A stretch of DNA of 11,925 bases from positions 1-11,925 of the forward strand of contig CAZIWH010000053.1 of assembly GCA_964542985.1 (NCBI GenBank). The letters are read 5' to 3'. This stretch comes from QNYQ01 sp964542985 (GTDB taxonomy: Archaea > Thermoproteota > Thermoprotei_A > Sulfolobales > Pyrodictiaceae). A program made the position numbers and the translations under genes. The notes under the pieces were generated by a model. It was given only the letters and a program-made list of their open reading frames with translations, did no database searches and was not told the origin of the DNA. Positions 1-5,774 of this stretch are shown one piece after another; the first letter of the stretch is position 1, and every line of letters starts with the position of its first letter.

Positions 1-725
1 AGCACTTCCTCGCAAAGAAGGGCATAATGGCAGTAAGGAGAGTCAAGAGGAGCGATCTCGAGAAGCTCGAGTATGCCACTGGCGGCAAGATTGTGAGCAG
101 TGTCCGCGACCTTACTCCCGACGACCTCGGCTTCGCCAAGCTAGTAGAGGAAAGAAAGGTTGGCAACGACAAGATGGTGTTCATAGAGGGCTGCCCCAAC
201 CCGAAGGCCGTGACCATACTCGTACGCGGTGCCAACGACATGGTGCTCGACGAGGCTGAGAGGAGCCTCAACGACGCCCTACACGTGCTGAGGAACGTGC
301 TAAGGAAGCCCATGATAGTGCCCGGTGGCGGCGCCGTAGAGGTGGAGCTGGCGCTGAGGCTGAGGAAGTTCGCTGAGAGCCTCGGCGGCAAGGAGCAACT
401 GGCCGTTGAGGCCTACGCCGACGCCCTCGAGGAGATACCGATGATATTGGCCGAGAGCGCCGGCCTCGACGCCCTGCAGGTGCTGATGGATCTAAGGAAG
501 CTGCACGCCGAAGGTAAACTCTACGCTGGCATAGACGCGCTTGAGGGCAAAGTCAGGGATAACATGATAGAAGCTAACGTGATTGAGCCGATACTGGTGA
601 AGGAGCAGGTACTGAAGAGCGCCACCGAGGCCGCAACAACTATACTGAAGATAGATGACGTTATAGCTGCTGCGCCGAAGAGCGAGGAGAAGAAGAAGGG
701 CAAGAAGGAGGAAGAAGAGGAGTAA
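1..725 (+). CDS. Thermosome (group II chaperonin) subunit, 3' part
   Basis: ATP-driven cytosolic chaperonin subunit that folds proteins inside a double-ring cage. The frame is open to the left edge, reading HFLAKKGIMAVRRV from base 3, so the ATG at 27 is internal and the gene starts outside the window. About 240 residues are visible, less than half of the usual 540-560. They cover the end of the apical domain (KRSDLEKLEYATGGKIV), the intermediate-domain motif VPGGGAVEVELALRLR, and the C-terminal equatorial domain (MILAESAGLDALQVL, then VIEPILVKEQVLKSATEAAT and ILKIDDVIAA). The protein ends in a charged KKKGKKEEEEE tail in place of the Gly-Met-rich tail of some chaperonins. The N-terminal ATP-binding GDGTT region lies outside the window. 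Which paralogue (alpha, beta or gamma) cannot be told from this part. Family assignment is very secure. Confidence 0.96.
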   Translation, partial: HFLAKKGIMAVRRVKRSDLEKLEYATGGKIVSSVRDLTPDDLGFAKLVEERKVGNDKMVFIEGCPNPKAVTILVRGANDMVLDEAERSLNDALHVLRNVLRKPMIVPGGGAVEVELALRLRKFAESLGGKEQLAVEAYADALEEIPMILAESAGLDALQVLMDLRKLHAEGKLYAGIDALEGKVRDNMIEANVIEPILVKEQVLKSATEAATTILKIDDVIAAAPKSEEKKKGKKEEEEE

Positions 726-749
726 CCCCTAGCCCCCCTCTTTTAGGGG
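726..749 (+). terminator. Candidate terminator after the thermosome gene
   Basis: Directly after the TAA stop comes a C run followed by CTCTTTTAGGGG. CCCCT (735-739) can pair with AGGGG (745-749) around a five-base pyrimidine loop, and CCCCTA (726-731) can pair with TAGGGG (744-749) as an alternative. Archaeal termination depends mainly on T runs, and the TTTT here fits that. The same CTCTTTTAG string recurs at 816-824 after another C run, which may be a back-up terminator. Confidence 0.4.
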
Positions 750-863
750 CAACTCCGCAGCCACATCCCCCACTACGGTTCGCTGCCCCTAACTTCTACA
801 TGCTGCCCCCGTTGTCTCTTTTAGCTACTGGAGGCCACCGGGCCGCTATCCTTGGCAGGCACC

Positions 864-872
864 GGGGAGGAG
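864..872 (+). promoter_or_regulatory. Ribosome binding site of rpoK
   Basis: GGGGAGGAG lies four bases before a TTG codon at 877. It is the only strong purine-rich site in the gap and it supports TTG as the rpoK start, which also gives the expected length for the family. Confidence 0.7.
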
Positions 873-876
873 AGCC

Positions 877-1191
877 TTGGCCGAGACCAGCCTCAAATTA
901 GAGGAGTTGAAGAAGAAGATTCGCATCGGGCCGCCATGGCTGACTAGGTTCGAACGTGCCCGTGTCATCGGGGCCAGAGCCCTACAGATAAGCATGGGCG
1001 CCCCGGTGCTGCTAAACGTCGAGGAGCTACCGGAGCATGTGCGCGAGGATCCTGTGCTCCTCGCCAAGGAGGAGCTTAAGCGCGGTACCCTGCCGATGAC
1101 AATTATACGCTATACCCGGCGCGGCGACGTGCAGCCCATACCCGTTAAATGGCTCATCGAGTTAGATAAGCTGAGGCCTAGAATACACTAA
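877..1191 (+). CDS. rpoK: DNA-directed RNA polymerase subunit K (Rpb6/omega homologue)
   Basis: Small core subunit of archaeal RNA polymerase, equivalent to eukaryotic Rpb6 and bacterial omega, which clamps the largest subunit and helps assembly. The 104-residue product has the family signature LTRFERARVIGARALQISMG at residues 22-41, followed by GAPVLL and by DPVLLAKEELKRGTLPMTIIRY. A lysine-rich N-terminal stretch precedes the conserved core. The length is at the upper end of the 60-110 residues seen in archaea. The start is TTG behind a strong GGGGAGGAG site. The gene stands alone between the thermosome gene and the topoisomerase gene on the same strand, with gaps of 151 and about 80 bases, so it probably has its own transcription start; CTCTTTTAG at 816-824 could be a weak TATA-like element or a terminator. 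Identification is secure. Confidence 0.95.
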   Translation: MAETSLKLEELKKKIRIGPPWLTRFERARVIGARALQISMGAPVLLNVEELPEHVREDPVLLAKEELKRGTLPMTIIRYTRRGDVQPIPVKWLIELDKLRPRIH

Positions 1192-1199
1192 TGGGACCT

Positions 1200-1230
1200 T
1201 TCTAGGGAGGAGTATCCCTCCTCCCTGGGA
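1200..1230 (+). terminator. Strong hairpin between rpoK and the topoisomerase gene
   Basis: AGGGAGGAG (1204-1212) and CTCCTCCCT (1218-1226) form a perfect nine-base-pair stem around the loop TATCC. Four further pairs (T-G, C-G, T-G, T-A) extend it outward to 1200-1230. No T run follows, so it is not a classical intrinsic terminator. It could mark the 3' end of the rpoK transcript, protect it from decay, or act in the topoisomerase mRNA leader. Confidence 0.45.
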
Positions 1231-1270
1231 TAGTCATCATCTCCTCTATCTCTGCCTGCGTTACTGGCCT

Positions 1271-1276
1271 AGGTGG
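1271..1276 (+). promoter_or_regulatory. topA: Probable ribosome binding site of the topoisomerase gene
   Basis: AGGTGG ends eight bases before TTG at 1285 and eleven before GTG at 1288. It overlaps the first in-frame GTG (1273), so if it is the true site the protein starts at 1285 or 1288, four or five residues shorter than the longest frame. Confidence 0.4.
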
Positions 1277-3312
1277 GTAGTGTTTTGGTGCCGGGTTGCC
1301 GGCTACCTAGCAGCTATGTTCTCGTTATAGCTGAGAAGCCTAAGGCTGCTCGCCGTATTGCCGAAGCGCTTGGTGGACGTAGAGCCCGTAGATGTGGTGG
1401 ACGAAGAGCTGGTTACTGGCTGCTGCGCTGGCGCGGCGAAAATGTTGTCATTGCTTCTGCTGTGGGCCACTTATTTGGACTGACTACACGGGAACGTGGA
1501 TTCCCAGTATTTAACTATGAATGGCACCCCCTCTGGGAGATCGATCGGAACGCCTCATATACGCGGCCGTATTTTGAACTGCTTATGCGGCTCTCGAGGC
1601 GGGCTCACCTCTTCGTTAATGCTTGTGACTACGATATTGAGGGTAGTGTTATAGGATACATGGTTATAAAATGGTTTGGCGATCCGCGGCGGGCTAGGCG
1701 TGCTAAGTTTAGCGCACTGACCCCAGAGGAGCTTAGAAGGGCTTTCTCGCAGTTAGGCCCCCTTGACTTTGACATGGTTGAGGCTGGGCTTGCACGCCAC
1801 GAGCTTGACTGGATTTGGGGCGTAAATGTGAGCAGGGCACTTATGGACGCAGTTAAGGCTGCAGCAGGAAAAAAGATAATCCTTAGCGCCGGCAGGGTCC
1901 AGACGCCGACGCTGAGAGAGGCCGTTCGACGCGACCTGGAGAGGAGACTACATGCCCCTCTCCCATTCTTCAAGCTCACAGCCCGGCTAGCGCTTAGGGG
2001 CTGGTCCAAGAGCCTGCAGCTCGCAGTCTTTGAGTCAAGGAGGGAGGCCCTGGAGACTGCCAAGCTGCTCCGAAGGGGCCGGGCAGCGACGGTTAGCAAG
2101 GTAACGGAGCATAAGCACAGCATACGAAGGCCTTATCCCTTTAACCTTGGCGACCTACAGGCCGAGGCCGCCAGGCTTTTCGGCTACAGCCCCTACTATA
2201 CGCAGAAGCTCGCAGAGGAACTTTACCTTGATGGTCTGATCAGCTACCCGCGCACCAATAGCCAGAAACTGCCTCCGAGTCTTGACGTGAGGGCCGTGTT
2301 AGAGTCCTTGGCCTCGCAGCCCAACTACCGCGGGCTCGTACACCGCTTGCTCGCCGAGAGACCCAAGCCTAGCCCAAGGAATGGCCCAAAGGACGATCCC
2401 GCGCACCCTGCTATACACCCCACCGGGGCTGCGCCACGTGACCCCCTGACCCCCCAGAAGAGGAAACTCTACGACCTTATTGTGAGGCGCTTCTTAGCAA
2501 CACTGTCCTGGGACGCCCTCGTCGCTGAGACAAGGGTTCACCTCATCTTCCCCGGCGGCCTGAGCGCCGAAGTAGAGGGCAGGAGAGTCGTTGAGGAGGG
2601 GTGGCTGCTCTTCTACGACCCCTACTCTCCCCTTAGGGAGGAGCTGCTACCCCCCCTTAGGCCAGGCGACAAGGTGCCCGTGGAACGTGTCACTGTATCC
2701 ATAGATTATTCCAGGCCCCTTGAGCTCTACACTAAGCTAAGCCTAGTCAAATGGATGGAGCGCGTAGGCATAGGCACCGAGGCTACAAGGGCTAGGATAG
2801 TTGAGATCCTCTTCGATCGAGGCTACCTCGAGTCGAAGGGTGGAAGGGTTAGAGCCACAGATCTCGGTATAGCTGTGGTCGAGGTGCTCGAGGCCTACTT
2901 CTCTAAGCTCGCGAGCGTTGAACTAACACGGGAATTCGAGGAGCTTCTTGAGGCGATAAGACTGGGTAAGGCTAGGAGAAGCGAGGTAGTGGAAGAGGCA
3001 AAGAAGATAGTATCATCAATGCTCCTTGAGTTCAAGGAGAAGTACATGAGAGAGGCCGGCGAGAGACTTGCCGTAGGGCTTGGCCTCCTCGCTCCGAGAC
3101 GCCGCTGTAAGCTCTGTGGAAGGGAAGCAGAGAGCGGGGATCTATGCCGCTACCACGCCGCAGCAGTGAAGGCCGTGGAGGCTGTAGCGGAGGAGTGGAT
3201 TAGGCGTGGCGCCGCCTCAAGCAGGGAGGAGTATCTTAGAAAGCTTTCCTCGCTGAAAGCGGCAGGCGACTATGTCCGTGAGGCTGCCAGGTACCTGCTT
3301 AGCTTGAGTTAG
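1273..3312 (+). CDS. topA: Type IA DNA topoisomerase (archaeal TopA / topo III type)
   Basis: Cuts one DNA strand through a 5'-phosphotyrosyl link and passes the other, relaxing negative supercoils or resolving replication intermediates. In the 679-residue frame, the Toprim domain opens with VLVIAEKPKAARRIAEALGG (catalytic Glu21, Lys22). The metal-binding DxDxE is at D119, D121 and E123 in ACDYDIEGS. HELDWIWGVNVSRAL and SAGRVQTPTLREAV are type IA core motifs. The active-site tyrosine is Tyr325 in GLISYPRTNS, and GIGTEATRARIVEIL is also conserved. Near the C-terminus a putative metal site C-x2-C-x9-C-x2-H (C612, C615, C625, H628) is followed by a helical end. No helicase domain is present, so this is not reverse gyrase. 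The longest frame starts at GTG 1273, but TTG 1285 or GTG 1288 fits the ribosome binding site better. Codon use differs between the first third (many CGT, CGG, GTT) and the rest (AGG, GAG). The stop overlaps the stop of the convergent signal peptidase gene. Confidence 0.94.
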   Translation: MGSVLVPGCRLPSSYVLVIAEKPKAARRIAEALGGRRARRCGGRRAGYWLLRWRGENVVIASAVGHLFGLTTRERGFPVFNYEWHPLWEIDRNASYTRPYFELLMRLSRRAHLFVNACDYDIEGSVIGYMVIKWFGDPRRARRAKFSALTPEELRRAFSQLGPLDFDMVEAGLARHELDWIWGVNVSRALMDAVKAAAGKKIILSAGRVQTPTLREAVRRDLERRLHAPLPFFKLTARLALRGWSKSLQLAVFESRREALETAKLLRRGRAATVSKVTEHKHSIRRPYPFNLGDLQAEAARLFGYSPYYTQKLAEELYLDGLISYPRTNSQKLPPSLDVRAVLESLASQPNYRGLVHRLLAERPKPSPRNGPKDDPAHPAIHPTGAAPRDPLTPQKRKLYDLIVRRFLATLSWDALVAETRVHLIFPGGLSAEVEGRRVVEEGWLLFYDPYSPLREELLPPLRPGDKVPVERVTVSIDYSRPLELYTKLSLVKWMERVGIGTEATRARIVEILFDRGYLESKGGRVRATDLGIAVVEVLEAYFSKLASVELTREFEELLEAIRLGKARRSEVVEEAKKIVSSMLLEFKEKYMREAGERLAVGLGLLAPRRRCKLCGREAESGDLCRYHAAAVKAVEAVAEEWIRRGAASSREEYLRKLSSLKAAGDYVREAARYLLSLS

Positions 3313-3785
3313 CGGCGTAATAGCTGAGTGAGGAGCCCTAGGTATGGTATGCGTAGAGGTGCTTTCTTCCCGCCCACGTCTACAGTGTACACGACACCCA
3401 TTATGTCGCGGTAGGGTACACCGCGGGGAGGCTCTAGGCCCTGTGCCACGTCATTAACAAGGTTATTATCGCCCTTGGTTATGTAATAATATTCCACAGT
3501 TGAGCCGTTTACTATCTTTATGATTTTTACGACTCTGTGTATCACTAGACGGTGCTCCATGGGGCTCAAGTACACCACTATGTCCCCGATCTTTATCTTA
3601 TCTGGCGGGGGCCGATGGATGAGCACCAGGTCACCACTGTAAAGAGTGGGTATCATGCTATTGCCTTCGACTATGACAAGAGGCGTTTTGACGTTTAGAG
3701 CTGTCCGGAGCACCAGCACGGAGACTACCGATACAGCTACGGCTGCGATTACCACTCCTGCTAGCACCGCGAGCCTGCGCTCCAT
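3309..3785 (-). CDS. Signal peptidase I, archaeal/ER (Sec11-like) type
   Basis: Membrane-anchored protease that removes signal peptides from secreted preproteins on the outer face of the cell membrane. The 158-residue protein has one N-terminal membrane segment (about residues 5-26, rich in Ala and Val). The nucleophile Ser43 is in VEGNSMIPTL, His83 in HRLVIHRVVKI, and an aspartate at 106 in ITKGDNN. A histidine in place of the bacterial catalytic lysine marks the archaeal and eukaryotic type. A further hydrophobic stretch near the C-terminus (IPYLGLLTQLL) may touch the membrane. The ATG start has a good GGTGAAGGAG ribosome binding site a few bases upstream. It is the last gene of the minus-strand cluster, 23 bases after the zinc-ribbon gene, and its TAA overlaps the TAG of the convergent topoisomerase gene by four bases. 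Assignment is secure. Confidence 0.93.
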   Translation of the reverse strand: MERRLAVLAGVVIAAVAVSVVSVLVLRTALNVKTPLVIVEGNSMIPTLYSGDLVLIHRPPPDKIKIGDIVVYLSPMEHRLVIHRVVKIIKIVNGSTVEYYYITKGDNNLVNDVAQGLEPPRGVPYRDIMGVVYTVDVGGKKAPLRIPYLGLLTQLLRR

Positions 3786-3808
3786 GTCTCCTTCACCGGC
3801 TGCACCGG

Positions 3809-4111
3809 CTAGTCCTCGTCTATGTCTATCTCTATAATCTCGCCTTCGCGAGGCTGCGGCTTCTCCTCCTTTATCTCCGCCTTCTTGCTACCAGTTTCTA
3901 CCTCAACCTCGCTGCCTCCGACTTTTATCTTAGAGATTACCGCGCGCCACTTGTGGCCACAGTTGGGGCACACGAAGCTGCCCATCACCGTTATTGTCAC
4001 ACGGCCCTTAGAGTCAGGGAAGGGTGAGACCAGCTGCCATGTCTTGACGGGTTCTGTTCTCGTCCCACATCGGGGACAGATATAGGGGTCTCTGCGGCGC
4101 CTCCTTGGCAC
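3809..4111 (-). CDS. Small zinc-ribbon protein with acidic tail, function unknown
   Basis: A 100-residue soluble protein that I recognise only as a zinc-ribbon type. The N-terminus is very basic (PRRRRRDP). Two CPxC knuckles, C12/C15 (ICPRCG) and C48/C51 (VCPNCGHKW), should bind one zinc ion across a roughly 32-residue loop containing VKTWQLVSPFPDSKGRVTITVMGSF. After IKVGGSEVEVETG the chain becomes acidic and ends EIIEIDIDED. A basic ribbon with an acidic tail suggests nucleic acid or ribosome/RNA polymerase contact, but nothing here proves it. The spacing and tail do not match Elf1, TFS or Rpb9 as I know them. The start is GTG at 4111 with GGAGGGGAGG about eight bases upstream. It sits between the MscS-like channel gene (47 bases) and signal peptidase (23 bases), so co-transcription is likely. 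The coding call is secure; the function is open. Confidence 0.85.
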   Translation of the reverse strand: MPRRRRRDPYICPRCGTRTEPVKTWQLVSPFPDSKGRVTITVMGSFVCPNCGHKWRAVISKIKVGGSEVEVETGSKKAEIKEEKPQPREGEIIEIDIDED

Positions 4112-4155
4112 TTCGGGTCCCTCCCCTCCATGCCTGCGGGCCGTGAGCCTCTTGA

Positions 4156-4165
4156 GACTTATAGA
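4156..4165 (-). promoter_or_regulatory. TATA-like element upstream of the zinc-ribbon gene
   Basis: On the minus strand TTCTATAAG spans the TAA stop of the MscS-like gene. It lies about 45-50 bases before the GTG of the zinc-ribbon gene, which would place a start site near 4134 with a short leader carrying the ribosome binding site. This is a visual call only; no BRE element is clear. Confidence 0.25.
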
Positions 4166-5001
4166 ATATTCTCCACCTCTATTCGCGGGTTTAGCCCCCG
4201 GAGTGCGTCAAGCAGCACTGCGACCATATTGTTTATCGTTGCTGGCCTGGGCTCTGAGCCCGCTATGGGCGCCACCACTAGGATGTTTAGCCGGCTGGGA
4301 GCTGCAGAGAGGACTCTCACAGTGACGTCACGTACCCTTACCACTATGCGTGCCTCGTCAAGCTTACTCTTGATAGTCTTCTCTATCTTCCTTATAGCTT
4401 CTTGCAGCTGCTCCTCCTTGGGTCGGTCAATCTCTATGCGGAGAGCAATGTTTGTCTGAACGTTTACCAGGTGAACTACCGGCTCTCCGATCATCACGTA
4501 GTTCGGTATGTAGACTATTCTTCCACCAATTGTTCTAAGCTTAGTGTACATAGGGTTTATCTCGAGAACCTTGCCCTTTATGCCTAGGTTCTTAAGCTCT
4601 ATTAGCGTCGCCCCGCGGTATGCCTGCCTTTGCAGCAACATAACATAGTAAGCTGTGATATTCGCTATCAGCTTCCAGTTCGAGAAGAGTATTGCTGCCA
4701 GTACTATGAGAAGTACATATATTATTTCATTTGCATTCGTTATGAGGTAGAGAGCGCTTACACCTACAATAGTGTAGACCAACAGCGATAGCAGCTTGTA
4801 TATTTGCTCAACTATTGTCGCTGAGAGTATTTCGCGTCGCTGGAGCCTTGCAAGGACTACCTTGACTATGAGCAGAAGTATATAGGCAGAGAGGAAGAGT
4901 ATTATGACCTCGAGCATCGGCATAAATAGCGCCTTCTTTACACGCACCACGAACCCTATGAGCCTCGAGTACACTTGCGTGGTGTTGAGAACCTCTGCCA
5001 C
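4159..5001 (-). CDS. MscS-like mechanosensitive channel family protein
   Basis: Membrane protein expected to open under membrane tension or a ligand and release solutes. The 280 residues contain three hydrophobic segments: about 28-50, about 68-88, and about 92-122, the last being the expected pore-lining TM3. The cytosolic MscS beta domain follows, with the hallmark pattern GKVLEINPMYTKLRTIGG, then VYIPNYVMIGEP. The C-terminal alpha/beta domain (about 165-280) contains EIDRPKEEQLQEAIRKIEKT. The length fits compact three-helix MscS proteins (E. coli MscS is 286). The third segment has no glycine at all, whereas the E. coli pore helix is Gly/Ala-rich, so gating may differ. The GTG start is preceded by AGAGGGAGG (5012-5020). 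It follows the trkA-like gene by 64 bases and precedes the zinc-ribbon gene by 47 bases. Family call is good; conductance and ligand are unknown. Confidence 0.87.
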   Translation of the reverse strand: MAEVLNTTQVYSRLIGFVVRVKKALFMPMLEVIILFLSAYILLLIVKVVLARLQRREILSATIVEQIYKLLSLLVYTIVGVSALYLITNANEIIYVLLIVLAAILFSNWKLIANITAYYVMLLQRQAYRGATLIELKNLGIKGKVLEINPMYTKLRTIGGRIVYIPNYVMIGEPVVHLVNVQTNIALRIEIDRPKEEQLQEAIRKIEKTIKSKLDEARIVVRVRDVTVRVLSAAPSRLNILVVAPIAGSEPRPATINNMVAVLLDALRGLNPRIEVENIL

Positions 5002-5062
5002 GGCTTTTGCGCCTCCCTCTCCACCGGGCCTCAGCTGCCTCTAGCGGCCAGGTCTCAGGAAC

Positions 5063-5070
5063 CTTTTATC
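5063..5070 (-). promoter_or_regulatory. TATA-like element upstream of the MscS-like gene
   Basis: On the minus strand GATAAAAGG covers the TAA stop of the trkA-like gene. It is a good crenarchaeal TATA-box match and lies about 65 bases before the channel start codon, so an internal promoter with a leader of about 40 bases is possible. Confidence 0.33.
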
Positions 5071-5725
5071 TGAACGCCTCTAGGAATTCTTCTATGAGGT
5101 CGTCCCTCACGAGGGCTATTATTTGATGACCCGCTTCCAGCCTTATCAATTCACCCGGATCATGGAATTCCTTACCGTCAAAGACTGCTAATATTTTAAC
5201 TCCATGCTTGGGGTACTTTATATCGTCTAGCAGCTGCCCCTCGGCGCTGCTGCCCTCCGCTATGGTTATTGTTACCAGGTGGAAGTTGCCGACAAACACG
5301 GGAACGAGTTCAACTACATTGTACTTACCTTCTATTATCCCCTCTATTATCGAGCCTATAACGTGGGGCTCCACTACTACCTGCTCCGCGAGCCCCACTC
5401 TCGTTAGTATATGCGCAACTTTCGTATCTCTAACCTTGACGACGACACGAGGGACTCCATACTCCCTTGCTATCAAGGCAACGAATAAGTTGACCTCGTC
5501 TCTGTTCGTGGTCGCGACTACTACGTCTATGCTTGAGAGGCCTACCTCGTCGTAAACTGAGGGATCTGTAGCGTCCCTCACGTAGGCCGCGACGTCAGCC
5601 TCCTCTGCTAGGTGGCGTGCTTTCTCCTCATCAACTTCTATTACTATTACTTCATGGCCCTTCTCGGAGAGGCTCTTTGCGAGCAGCGAGCCGAGCTTAC
5701 CTGCCCCTATGATTAGTATGCGCAT
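5066..5725 (-). CDS. TrkA family (RCK/KTN) NAD-binding potassium channel regulator
   Basis: Soluble regulatory subunit that binds NAD(H) or another nucleotide on the cytosolic face of a potassium transporter or channel and controls its opening. The 219 residues form a Rossmann RCK/TrkA-N domain, with the glycine motif GAGKLG at 7-12 and the acidic end of the second strand at E30 in HEVIVIEVDE. VRDATDPSVYDEVGL and VVVATTNRDEVNLFVALIA follow. A TrkA-C domain occupies about residues 140-215 (YNVVELVPVFVGNFHLVTI, then ILAVFDGKEF and LEAGHQIIALVRDD). One RCK unit fits the single-domain, Ktr-like form. The ATG start has only a weak AGGA upstream. No TrkH or KtrB membrane partner is in the window; the next gene, 64 bases downstream on the same strand, is the MscS-like channel. 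It diverges from enolase with only about 40-50 bases between the starts. Family call is secure; the partner is unknown. Confidence 0.93.
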   Translation of the reverse strand: MRILIIGAGKLGSLLAKSLSEKGHEVIVIEVDEEKARHLAEEADVAAYVRDATDPSVYDEVGLSSIDVVVATTNRDEVNLFVALIAREYGVPRVVVKVRDTKVAHILTRVGLAEQVVVEPHVIGSIIEGIIEGKYNVVELVPVFVGNFHLVTITIAEGSSAEGQLLDDIKYPKHGVKILAVFDGKEFHDPGELIRLEAGHQIIALVRDDLIEEFLEAFR

Positions 5726-5731
5726 TTATCC
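5724..5731 (+). promoter_or_regulatory. Weak TATA-like element for enolase
   Basis: ATTTATCC at the start codon of the divergent trkA-like gene lies about 45-50 bases before the enolase ATG. A start site near 5753 would leave a leader of about 20 bases that includes the ribosome binding site. The match to the TATA consensus is modest. Confidence 0.22.
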
Positions 5732-5760
5732 TGGCACCAGCTTGGTATCACAGCTCGGTT

Positions 5761-5768
5761 AGGGGGTG
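5761..5768 (+). promoter_or_regulatory. eno: Ribosome binding site deciding the enolase start
   Basis: AGGGGGTG lies six bases before ATG at 5775. The in-frame GTG at 5766 is inside this purine-rich site, so ATG 5775 is the better start. Confidence 0.6.
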
Positions 5769-5774
5769 TCCTTA

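Noticed and set aside
27..29. ATG as the start of a short thermosome-like gene
   Set aside because: The frame continues upstream to the window edge with residues typical of thermosomes, so this is an internal methionine of a cut gene.
1629..2123. Long antisense open frame within the topoisomerase gene
   Set aside because: Its product is a low-complexity Ser/Leu/Ala-rich string without domains, and the opposite strand encodes conserved catalytic motifs.
1273..3312. Reverse gyrase
   Set aside because: At 679 residues with Toprim at the very N-terminus, there is no room for the helicase domain that reverse gyrase needs.
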